DNA of 34,999 nucleotides from Butyrivibrio sp. (GTDB lineage: Bacteria > Bacillota > Clostridia > Lachnospirales > Lachnospiraceae): NCBI GenBank assembly GCA_017446685.1, contig JAFSQI010000059.1, forward strand, positions 1 through 34,999, written 5' to 3'. Shown in pieces: positions 8,083-15,148 of this stretch. Under the pieces are notes generated by a model that was given only the letters and a program-made list of their open reading frames with translations, was not told the origin of the DNA and made no database searches. Position numbers and translations under genes: made by a program. Position 1 is the stretch's first letter; each line of letters begins with the position of its first letter.

Positions 8083-9192
8083 CTATTTTCTGTTTAATAC
8101 CACTTTTTTCCCTTGTTTTCTTAATCTTGTTGCTTCTATAAGAGAATCCTTAAAATTTTCATCTGTGTATGTAATGACATCTGCTTTATTCTCATGTTCA
8201 ACTTCTATATTCTGCCTGTATAAAGCAGACATAAGATCATCAACAACAATTGAAAAACCAATAGCCGGAGCATCCTTGCCATATTTTCCAAGAAGATTAT
8301 CATATCTTCCGCCCTTTGCAATGGCATCACCTACACCATAGGTATAAGCACTGAATATTACTCCTGTGTAGTAATTAAATTTGCTCAAAATTCCAAGATC
8401 AAAAGATACATATTTTTCCACGCCATAATATGTTAAAACTTTATACAAGTCTTTTAATCTTTTTATTGCATTTAATGAACGCTTATTTGTAACCTGATCA
8501 AGAGCTTTATCTAAAGCTTCATCGTTACCTATAAACTCAGATACTCTGACGATAAGATTTCTGTATTTTTCAGGAATTTCTTTTTTAGTCATTATATTTT
8601 CAGCAGCAAAATAATTCTTGCCGATTATCTGCTCACGAATTTCCTCTTCAGTTTCTTCCTGAATACCGGCTTCTTCACAAATTCCTTTATAATAATCCGC
8701 ATCACCAATACTTACCTGAAAATCTGAAAGTCCAATGCCTTTTAAGGATTCAATCAAAAGAGCAATTATCTCCGCATCAGCATAAACTGAAATATCATTC
8801 ATAAGCTCTACGCCAATGTTATAGTTTTCCTTTAATTTTCCCTGTAGACTGGAAGTGTTTAAAAAAGCATTCCCTTCATAGCAAACGCGAACAGGATTGC
8901 CGTTTTCAAGCATTCCCTTAGAAGCACATCTTGCAATTGATGGAGTAAAATCCGGTCTTAGTACAAGTGTATTTCCCTCTTTATCAAAAAACTTATACAA
9001 CTGCTTTGCATCAGTTGTATTTATTTCCTCTGCAAATACATCAAAAAATTCAAAAGATGGTGTGGCAATATCTTCATAACCAAAACTCTTCATTGTGTCA
9101 TGAATTTTCCCAGTTACCAGCTTTCTATCGCCTAACTCAGTTCCGTAGATGTCTCTTACTCCGTCCGGAGTATGTAATAACACTTTACTCAT
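8083..9192 (-). CDS. hisZ: ATP phosphoribosyltransferase regulatory subunit (HisRS-like)
   Basis: Regulatory subunit that forms a hetero-octamer with short HisG and senses histidine. The 369-aa product resembles the catalytic domain of histidyl-tRNA synthetase: PDGVRDIYG at the start, YEDIATPSFEFFDVF, the motif-2-like LVLRPDFTPSIARCA, and a motif-3-like APAIGFSIVVDDLMSAL in which the synthetase arginine is missing. That loss and the very short C-terminus, without a tRNA anticodon domain, argue for HisZ rather than HisS. It is the first gene of the his operon. The ATG is preceded by GCGAGG, and a strong promoter and a palindrome lie just upstream. Confidence 0.94.
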   Translation of the reverse strand: MSKVLLHTPDGVRDIYGTELGDRKLVTGKIHDTMKSFGYEDIATPSFEFFDVFAEEINTTDAKQLYKFFDKEGNTLVLRPDFTPSIARCASKGMLENGNPVRVCYEGNAFLNTSSLQGKLKENYNIGVELMNDISVYADAEIIALLIESLKGIGLSDFQVSIGDADYYKGICEEAGIQEETEEEIREQIIGKNYFAAENIMTKKEIPEKYRNLIVRVSEFIGNDEALDKALDQVTNKRSLNAIKRLKDLYKVLTYYGVEKYVSFDLGILSKFNYYTGVIFSAYTYGVGDAIAKGGRYDNLLGKYGKDAPAIGFSIVVDDLMSALYRQNIEVEHENKADVITYTDENFKDSLIEATRLRKQGKKVVLNRK

Positions 9193-9208
9193 ACTTACCT
9201 CGCTGACT

Positions 9209-9228
9209 TTAGCACGTCACAGTGCTAA
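9209..9228. promoter_or_regulatory. 20-bp palindrome upstream of hisZ, candidate histidine operator
   Basis: TTAGCAC and GTGCTAA form a perfect 7-bp inverted repeat separated by six bases. It sits between the promoter and the hisZ start, about 20-40 bases after the predicted transcription start. A further TTAGCAT lies next to it on the minus strand. The size and symmetry suit a dimeric repressor. In Firmicutes a TrpR-like regulator (YerC/HisR) is thought to control his genes, but I cannot confirm that this matches its motif. It could also form a small RNA hairpin. Confidence 0.6.
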
Positions 9229-9254
9229 TATGCTAATTCGTTATCATAATACAG

Positions 9255-9283
9255 AGTTTACAGGATAAAAAGAACCATGTCAA
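9255..9283 (-). promoter_or_regulatory. Sigma-A promoter of the his operon
   Basis: A perfect -35 hexamer TTGACA (9278-9283 on the minus strand) is followed by 17 bases and TAAACT (9255-9260). It lies in the recU-hisZ gap, 62 bases before the hisZ ATG, with the palindrome at 9209-9228 downstream. This is the best promoter match in the window. Confidence 0.75.
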
Positions 9284-9294
9284 CCATAAAAACT

Positions 9295-9831
9295 TTATCT
9301 TTCATCAATATCTTTTTGTATATAATCTAAATATGGAATTAAAATTCCCGAATCTCCGGGGGAGTATACAACATAATCATCATTAAGTTCATCTCTTCTG
9401 AAACTCTTTCTTCCACCGTTTAAGGCTCTGTCCCAGAAAATTTTTAATTGTCTGAAAGTGAGATAATAAAATTCATTTCTTGAAGTATAATAAATTAGAA
9501 AAAAAGCTACACCATCCTGTTTTTCAAAAGCTTCCATAAAGCTGACCTGATGCGCATGTATATTTTCAAGGGCAAAAGTATCAAACGCACATTCTTTTGC
9601 ATCAAAACAAACAGGAATTCCTTGAACTGCGCCTATATAATCAACCGTACTTTTTTGATCAAAATATGCCAAGGTAATATGCCTTGTTTCTTTTTCTATA
9701 TTAATTGGAGTTATTGGTGTAGGTATTTTCTGTATAAGAGCAAGTTCAAGTTCTAAATAACGCTCATTGGTTCTGTTTATAAGCTCTTCCAAAGTAGAGC
9801 CTCTAAGACCTCTTGACTTCCAGGTTGGCAT
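9295..9831 (-). CDS. recU: Holliday junction resolvase RecU
   Basis: Cuts four-way DNA junctions during recombinational repair and chromosome segregation, the Gram-positive counterpart of RuvC. The 178-aa protein has the RecU signature: RGLRGSTLEELINRTNERY at the N-terminus, then STVDYIGAVQGIPVCFDAKE, containing catalytic-type D64, D77 and K79 of a nuclease fold. It is somewhat shorter than Bacillus RecU (about 200 aa). AAGGCGGT precedes the ATG. It is the last gene of the block that begins with the amidase, and the his promoter begins 11 bases beyond its stop. No terminator is visible, so read-through into his is possible. Confidence 0.9.
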   Translation of the reverse strand: MPTWKSRGLRGSTLEELINRTNERYLELELALIQKIPTPITPINIEKETRHITLAYFDQKSTVDYIGAVQGIPVCFDAKECAFDTFALENIHAHQVSFMEAFEKQDGVAFFLIYYTSRNEFYYLTFRQLKIFWDRALNGGRKSFRRDELNDDYVVYSPGDSGILIPYLDYIQKDIDER

Positions 9832-9854
9832 AATTACCGCCTTTATACATATGA

Positions 9855-10838
9855 TTAATTTTTAAAATATTTTTCAAAAATATCGGGAAGTGGAGCTACA
9901 AACTCTTTTCCCTCAATATCAGAAAAATCAGAAGAAAAGCTATCAGGAAACTTAAGCCTGTAGCTGTGTAGAATCTGCATGTTTAACCCATCAATTTTAG
10001 GGCCATTATATTTCACATCACCTATTATAGGAGTGTTCTGACTGGAAAGATGTGCTCTTATCTGATGAGGTTTGCCGGTAACAAGCTTTACTTCCAAAAG
10101 AGTTAAATCTCTTTTTTCATTATAGGCAATAGGCTCATATCCGGTTTCTATAAAAGAATATCTGTCATCATGTGGGTTTTCTTTTTTAATAAAGACTTTG
10201 TTCCTGGACTCATCTTTATATAAATATCCCTTAAGATATGAAGCTTTGGAAATACGTCCTTTTACAATCGTTCTATAATATTTGTCAAGGCTTCTGTCCT
10301 TAAGCATCTCATTCATAATACGTGCACCAAGTAGCGACTTAGCACATATTACAAGCCCACTGGTATTTCTATCCAAGCGGTTACAAATTGATGGTTTATA
10401 GGTTTCGAGTTCTTTTTCAGATATCTCACCTTTTTTTAATAAATATTCTATCAAATAATCGTTAAGACTTATATCCTCAGGTTTCGCCTTTTGTGAAAGA
10501 AGGCCTGCCGGCTTATTGAATAAAATAATATGATCATTTTCATAAATAATCTGAATATCACCAAATTTTTTCAAAGCAGTAAATTCATTTGCAGCTCTTT
10601 TTTCTGAATTTGAATTTACTCCCCTGAATTTTTCAAAAGTTTCATCAGCAAAAAAAATCCTGATAAAATCACCTGATTTCAATCTTTCAGTGCCATCCGC
10701 TTTTTTTCCATTTAATGTTATATTTTTCTTCCTAAGCATCTTATAAATAAATCCCATTGAAGCATTTGGAAGATAAGTCTTCAAAAAGCCATCAAGGCGT
10801 TTATCTTTTTCATTATTACCAATCTGTATTTCTTTCAT
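9855..10838 (-). CDS. RluA/RluD-family pseudouridine synthase
   Basis: Isomerises uridine to pseudouridine in RNA, most likely 23S rRNA. The 327-aa protein has an N-terminal S4 RNA-binding domain (RLDGFLKTYLPNASMGFIYKM, then ITLNGKKAD) and a catalytic domain with the nucleophile D156 in CNRLDRNTSGLVICAKS. Other family blocks are IILFNKPAGLLSQK and VTGKPHQIRAHLSSQNTPIIGDVKYNG. The exact target (RluC-, RluD- or RluB-type) cannot be told from sequence, so no symbol is given. The ribosome binding site is weak. It follows a small membrane protein gene in the same direction. Confidence 0.92.
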   Translation of the reverse strand: MKEIQIGNNEKDKRLDGFLKTYLPNASMGFIYKMLRKKNITLNGKKADGTERLKSGDFIRIFFADETFEKFRGVNSNSEKRAANEFTALKKFGDIQIIYENDHIILFNKPAGLLSQKAKPEDISLNDYLIEYLLKKGEISEKELETYKPSICNRLDRNTSGLVICAKSLLGARIMNEMLKDRSLDKYYRTIVKGRISKASYLKGYLYKDESRNKVFIKKENPHDDRYSFIETGYEPIAYNEKRDLTLLEVKLVTGKPHQIRAHLSSQNTPIIGDVKYNGPKIDGLNMQILHSYRLKFPDSFSSDFSDIEGKEFVAPLPDIFEKYFKN

Positions 10839-10876
10839 TTTTAACCCATTTATTTAACTTAATAAATTAATTCAAA

Positions 10877-11479
10877 TTACAGTGAAATAGAAAGCAAAAT
10901 AGATGCAGGCGTTTGCACCGTGCCGGCGACCCAGGCATCTTCAATTGCCTGCGGGTCAATTTCCTTATCAGAACGAAGCTTTTCCAATTCCCTTAATCTT
11001 AAGCAAAACTTATCAATATCTGTAAAAATCTTAATACTATAGCTGGAATATCCATTTTGAGCTATCATCTTTTTAATATGCTTTTCGCAATCACTTATTT
11101 CTATACTCTTATCGGATGTATAACAACAGATATTTTTATCAATTACCGTGGAAGCATTTATATTGTAGTTCGTTTCATAAGAAGTAATGACATGGTCATA
11201 TCTAATTAGTAGACCGCCTTTATTTTTTTCAATTTTATTATAGTCCTCATTACTGCATCCTTTTGCTCTTAAAAGCATTATCATATTTACAGCACTCCAA
11301 CCTGTAGGTAAACATCCTAGCGCTGCAACAATGCTGAAAATACTCTTTTGGGAATGATAAATTATAAGTCCTGTAAAAAAAAGACAAAGAGTTATTAAAA
11401 GACAAATAACAGTCCTTATTATTGCGACCTTAGTTTTATATTTCAAATATCCAAAATCACCTTTATATGCTTTTTTCAT
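10877..11479 (-). CDS. Conserved-looking two-helix membrane protein of unknown function
   Basis: I do not recognise this 200-aa protein. It has two hydrophobic segments, at about residues 18-42 (VAIIRTVICLLITLCLFFTG) and 48-70 (FSIVAALGCLPTGWSAVNMI). A soluble C-terminal part of about 130 residues follows, with scattered cysteines and a mixed alpha/beta look. The ATG overlaps the stop of the RsuA-type gene as TAATG, with GGAG 9 bases upstream, so it is translated as part of the operon. Its position between two pseudouridine synthase genes suggests a stable neighbourhood but does not reveal a role. No catalytic motif is visible. Confidence 0.85.
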   Translation of the reverse strand: MKKAYKGDFGYLKYKTKVAIIRTVICLLITLCLFFTGLIIYHSQKSIFSIVAALGCLPTGWSAVNMIMLLRAKGCSNEDYNKIEKNKGGLLIRYDHVITSYETNYNINASTVIDKNICCYTSDKSIEISDCEKHIKKMIAQNGYSSYSIKIFTDIDKFCLRLRELEKLRSDKEIDPQAIEDAWVAGTVQTPASILLSISL

Positions 11480-12213
11480 TATTTTATTGCTCCAATACTT
11501 TTTAGTTCATCATCATTCAACGGTCTATATTCCCCCGGCTTTAAGTTTTCATCCAATATAAGAGCCCCCATTGAAAGTCTTTTTAAAAACAGCACTTCAT
11601 TTCCAACAGCTTCAAGCATGCGCTTTACCTGATGAAACCTTCCTTCATGAATAATAAGGTGTATCACAGGTCTTCCTTCGGAATCTGCGTCTTTTTTTAT
11701 GATTTTAGCAGGAAGCGTAGGATAAACAGAACCGTCATCTTTTTTATCTCCGATATCCACGCCATCCTCAAGCTTTTTAATATCAATGTCTGATAATTTC
11801 TTTTTTATATGAACTTCATAGGTCTTATCAACATGCTTCTTTGGTGAAAGAAGTCTGTGAATAAGCTGTCCATCATCGGTAAGAAGTAACAATCCCTCCG
11901 TATCTATATCAAGTCTTCCGGCAGGACTTAACCCCTTTACATTTTCATCAGCCAGAATATCCAGAACAGTCATGTTTTTTCCATCTGTTGTTGCAGATAC
12001 AACCCCCTGCGGCTTATACAGCATATAATAGTGATTCTTACTATAGGACAATATATTACCGTCAAAAGAAATCTCATCGCTGTTTTCATTAATTTTTTCA
12101 TCTGAACGCACTGCCACATTTCCATTAATTTTACAACGACCGTTCTTAATATATTCTTTTATCTCTTTTCTGGTACCGATATTATGATCGGCAAGAAATT
12201 TATCTAGTCTCAA
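11479..12213 (-). CDS. rsuA: RsuA-family 16S rRNA pseudouridine synthase
   Basis: Makes a pseudouridine in rRNA, in this subfamily usually position 516 of 16S rRNA. The 244-aa protein has an S4 domain (RLDKFLADHNIGTRKEIKEY, then CKINGNVAV) and the RsuA/RluB catalytic motif AGRLDIDTEGLLLLTDDG with the nucleophile at D102. It ends with EGRFHQVKRMLEAVGNEVLFLKR. The start codon is TTG at 12211-12213, preceded by GAGG at a good distance, and it gives the standard MRLDKFL start. It overlaps the end of the amidase gene by 14 bases. RluB or RluE specificity is an alternative that sequence cannot exclude. Confidence 0.88.
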   Translation of the reverse strand: MRLDKFLADHNIGTRKEIKEYIKNGRCKINGNVAVRSDEKINENSDEISFDGNILSYSKNHYYMLYKPQGVVSATTDGKNMTVLDILADENVKGLSPAGRLDIDTEGLLLLTDDGQLIHRLLSPKKHVDKTYEVHIKKKLSDIDIKKLEDGVDIGDKKDDGSVYPTLPAKIIKKDADSEGRPVIHLIIHEGRFHQVKRMLEAVGNEVLFLKRLSMGALILDENLKPGEYRPLNDDELKSIGAIK

Positions 12214-13243
12214 TTTTTACCTCATTACTCTGTGTAAACAGTTCATAATTGTTATAAGCTCTTAATACAATATCAGCCGTGTTCATCACGGCCGGAATAT
12301 TAACATTAAAGCCCTGTGTATCTTTTGTTTGATCCCACATTTGAAGTGTGCAAAAAGTCTTCCCTCCATCTACACTGTACGAAAAATAAATTACAGGACT
12401 TTGCGAATCCTTGACAGACATCTCAATAAGAGCATTTCTGCTTGCTTTATCATATTTAATCAAACTAATACTGCATTTTTCCGGAGCACTTGTATCCTGA
12501 TAAACTCTGTTGGAGGGCTTTTTTACAGAAACTGAAGCATATTTGCTATAATCTACATTTTTAGACGAAGACTTCAGCTTAAAGTATTTTGCTACCGCTG
12601 TTGCATCAGCTACACCAAGTTTTGTAAAAAAATCAGGTGAATTAAGTAATTGAAGATCATAGCCATGATCAAGGTATGCATGTTCAATAATATCGCAGGG
12701 GATGTCTCTGGCTACGCAAGCTCTGATTATGCCATAATAATCTCCGTTTTTTCCAACTTTTGTTTTTACTCCTTTCTGATACAAACCAAGAGAAGCAAGT
12801 TCATTCATTTCTATCAGTCCAAAATTGTATCCCTTTTGATAAAAAGATCCGCTTGAAGGAGCCCATATCTCTGAGCCATAGAACTCGTGAACTAATGAAG
12901 CATTAAAATGTATACTGAATACAAAATCAGCATTAACGCTTTTTGCAAATTCTGCTCTGTCTTCCAAAGATATTTTTACATCTTCGGTTCTGGTTAAATA
13001 TACAGTAACATTTTCATATTGCTCTAACTCGTTTTTCATAGCATTTGCAACTTTTAAAGTAAGTTCCTTTTCAGAAAAACCATTATACTGAGCACCTAAA
13101 TTTTTTTCGCCTTCACCGCCGTGTCCCGGATCAATTACAACTACTACATTTTTACCGGCAGCTTCAGTTTGAATATCAGATGTAAATACACTACATAGGA
13201 AAATAAAAAAAGATAAAAATACAGAAATTAACCCCTTTTTCAA
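12200..13243 (-). CDS. Secreted N-acetylmuramoyl-L-alanine amidase (Amidase_3)
   Basis: Zinc hydrolase that cuts the bond between N-acetylmuramic acid and the peptide stem of peptidoglycan, acting outside the membrane. The 347-aa product has an N-terminal signal peptide (KKGLISVFLSFFIFLCSVFT, cleavage near residue 29). An Amidase_3 domain at about 32-222 carries zinc ligands H41 (DPGHGG), E58 and H112 (SIHFNAS) and catalytic E187 (IIEHAY). The C-terminal 120 residues look like a beta-sandwich (FSYSVDGGKTFCTLQMW) of unknown role. The start codon is TTG at 13241-13243, behind GGGGGA; no ATG is available before the signal peptide. It is the first gene of a block running to recU. Confidence 0.92.
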   Translation of the reverse strand: MKKGLISVFLSFFIFLCSVFTSDIQTEAAGKNVVVVIDPGHGGEGEKNLGAQYNGFSEKELTLKVANAMKNELEQYENVTVYLTRTEDVKISLEDRAEFAKSVNADFVFSIHFNASLVHEFYGSEIWAPSSGSFYQKGYNFGLIEMNELASLGLYQKGVKTKVGKNGDYYGIIRACVARDIPCDIIEHAYLDHGYDLQLLNSPDFFTKLGVADATAVAKYFKLKSSSKNVDYSKYASVSVKKPSNRVYQDTSAPEKCSISLIKYDKASRNALIEMSVKDSQSPVIYFSYSVDGGKTFCTLQMWDQTKDTQGFNVNIPAVMNTADIVLRAYNNYELFTQSNEVKIETR

Positions 13244-13316
13244 AACAAGTCCCCCAAAATATCTAATTCTTATTAATTCATAATTAATTTCATTTTCTTT
13301 GTAATTTTAAAATGAA

Positions 13317-13337
13317 AGCTGTCGCAAAGCGACAGCT
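13317..13337 (-). terminator. Hairpin after the coiled-coil gene, probable terminator
   Basis: AGCTGTCGC and GCGACAGCT form a perfect 9-bp stem around a 3-base loop, 41 bases downstream of the stop of the coiled-coil protein gene. On the minus strand it is followed by TTCATTTTAAAATT, a broken rather than solid U tract. Termination is likely but may be partial. The amidase gene begins 73 bases further on, and I see no convincing promoter for it in between. Confidence 0.6.
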
Positions 13338-13377
13338 CATATCATATACACATTTTAATTCTATTAACAGCAGCCTA

Positions 13378-14076
13378 TTAGCTCAACATGTCAAGGTTAA
13401 GTGAATCCTGTGATGAACCATTTTGATCTACAGATGTTGATGTTCCTGCAGCAGAATATGAATTCTCTGCCTCCGGAGGACGAAGATCTGCTCTGTTGGA
13501 TCTAATAATTTCACTGTACTGAGTGAGTGCAGTCAATATACTGTCATTACTCTGAGTAACGTTTGCAATCATGCTCTCACTGTTCTTTTTAATAGTTGCA
13601 ACAATTTCATCATTATTTTTACTTGTTGCATCTATTGACTGTGAAATAATATCATCAACTCTTGCAAGAAGATCATCTGTATACTGAACAGCAGCAGCCT
13701 TCATCTCATTAGCTTCAATCATAGCCTTATTTAATATATCTTCAGCTCTTTTAGCCGCCTGAGTAACAACTTCATTGGCTTGAGCATAAGCCTGCTGCAT
13801 AATCTCATGTTCATTTATGAGTTCATTGGTATGAACTGTAGCCTCATCTATAAGAGCCTGAGCCTTCTGACGTGCATCATTTAAAATAGCTTCTTTATTG
13901 CTTATAATTTTCTGATAACGCTTTATTTCTTCAGGAGTCTTACTTCTAAGTTCCCTTAAAAGCTCATCAATTTCTTCTTTATTTACAATAATCTTAGTCT
14001 GTGAAAGAGGCTGAGGCTTGCAGTTGTCTATATAGGTCTCGATTTCATCTATAAGTTGCTCAATCCTGCTTGTCAT
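13378..14076 (-). CDS. Coiled-coil protein, DivIVA/ATP synthase-like helical repeat
   Basis: Function unknown. The 232-aa protein is almost all helical and predicted to be cytoplasmic. Residues about 45-170 are rich in Ala, Glu, Gln and Ile in a heptad-like pattern (ILNDARQKAQALIDEATVHT, AKRAEDILNKAMIEANEMKA), as in DivIVA, SepF-associated or V-ATPase subunit E/H-like proteins. The last 40 residues are low-complexity Ser/Asn/Gln. No signal peptide or membrane segment is seen. AGGGGG precedes the ATG, 17 bases after coaD. A coiled-coil protein after coaD recurs in Lachnospiraceae as far as I remember; a scaffold role at the cell envelope is only a guess. Confidence 0.85.
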   Translation of the reverse strand: MTSRIEQLIDEIETYIDNCKPQPLSQTKIIVNKEEIDELLRELRSKTPEEIKRYQKIISNKEAILNDARQKAQALIDEATVHTNELINEHEIMQQAYAQANEVVTQAAKRAEDILNKAMIEANEMKAAAVQYTDDLLARVDDIISQSIDATSKNNDEIVATIKKNSESMIANVTQSNDSILTALTQYSEIIRSNRADLRPPEAENSYSAAGTSTSVDQNGSSQDSLNLDMLS

Positions 14077-14093
14077 TTACAATTCCCCCTGTT

Positions 14094-14594
14094 TTATCGG
14101 CTGTTTTTTTCTAAATAGCCGTACTTTTTATATAGCTCATCTGCGACAAAATCCGGAACACAAGGTGTAATATCCCCATTATAACTTGCAATCTCTTTTA
14201 CCACAGAACTGCTGAGATATGAATATTTAAGATTAGTAGTAAGGAATACTGTATCAACTTCATTATGAGATAGTTCTCTATTGGTCTGAGCAATCTGAAG
14301 TTCATACTCAAAATCCGTAATTGCCCGAAGGCCACGGATAACAATATGAATATTATTCTCCTTGCAATAATTTATTAAAAGACCATCAAAGGACTCTATA
14401 AAAACATTATCCAGATCCTTAACTGCATCTGTTATCATTTTAACACGTTCATCAAGCGTAAACAATGGAGTTTTAGCGGAATTGCACATAACTGCAACAA
14501 TTACCTTATCAAACATTTGTGATGCACGCTTAATTATGTCCAAATGTCCATAAGTTACAGGATCAAAGCTTCCAGGATATAATGCTATTTTCAT
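14094..14594 (-). CDS. coaD: Phosphopantetheine adenylyltransferase
   Basis: Transfers AMP from ATP to 4'-phosphopantetheine, the penultimate step of coenzyme A synthesis. The 166-aa protein starts with YPGSFDPVTYGHLDII, carrying the nucleotidyltransferase T-x-G-H motif (T14, G16, H17). It also has IRGLRAITDFEYELQIAQTN and the second nucleotide-binding motif near SYLSSSVVKEIA. Length and motifs are standard. Its ATG overlaps the rsmD stop as TAATG, matching the very common rsmD-coaD pairing. Confidence 0.97.
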   Translation of the reverse strand: MKIALYPGSFDPVTYGHLDIIKRASQMFDKVIVAVMCNSAKTPLFTLDERVKMITDAVKDLDNVFIESFDGLLINYCKENNIHIVIRGLRAITDFEYELQIAQTNRELSHNEVDTVFLTTNLKYSYLSSSVVKEIASYNGDITPCVPDFVADELYKKYGYLEKNSR

Positions 14595-15148
14595 TATTCT
14601 GCCTTTCTGTAAATAAATACATGCTTATTTGTCTTATATTCTTTTTCTCTTCTGACTTCAAAGCCCAGATCATTTACAAACGAAAAATCCATCTCAAGCG
14701 GAGCCTCAACAATAATCATAGTATTGGGAGTGACATAGTTCATTGTACCAAGTTGCGCTAATGTTCTCTCATACAGATCATCATGATAAGGAGGATCTAT
14801 AAAAATAATATCAGCTTCGCTTTCATGAATATTTCTAAGACCAATAACAACATCCTGTTTTAAAACTGTTGCCACATCTTCAAACTTTGTTGTCTTAAGA
14901 TTGGCAAGAATACATTTATGTGCATTTGTAGCATTTTCGATAAAATAAGCTTTTTTTGCGCCTCTGGAAAGAGCCTCTATTCCAATACCGCCACTTCCAG
15001 AAAAAAGATCAATAAATACAGAACCCGGAACCTGTATCTGAATCATATTAAATAATGTTTCTTTGATTCTGTCCTGAGTAGGTCTTGTATCATTGCCATC
15101 AGGAGTTATCAAACGTAATCTTCTTGCTGAACCGGCTATAACTCTCAT
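14594..15148 (-). CDS. rsmD: 16S rRNA (guanine-966-N2)-methyltransferase
   Basis: Methylates N2 of a guanine in 16S rRNA (G966 in E. coli numbering) using S-adenosylmethionine. The 184-aa protein begins MRVIAGSARRLRLITPDGND and has RPTQDRIKETLFNM. It carries the SAM-binding motif FIDLFSGSGGIGIEALSRGA and the catalytic ADIIFIDPPYHDD with the DPPY motif of N-methyltransferases. The ATG overlaps the end of the topoisomerase subunit A gene by four bases, so translation is probably coupled. Confidence 0.96.
   Translation of the reverse strand: MRVIAGSARRLRLITPDGNDTRPTQDRIKETLFNMIQIQVPGSVFIDLFSGSGGIGIEALSRGAKKAYFIENATNAHKCILANLKTTKFEDVATVLKQDVVIGLRNIHESEADIIFIDPPYHDDLYERTLAQLGTMNYVTPNTMIIVEAPLEMDFSFVNDLGFEVRREKEYKTNKHVFIYRKAE

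Noticed and set aside
8083-9192. Histidyl-tRNA synthetase (hisS)
   Set aside because: The motif-3 arginine and the anticodon-binding domain are missing, and the gene sits before a short hisG, so hisZ fits better.
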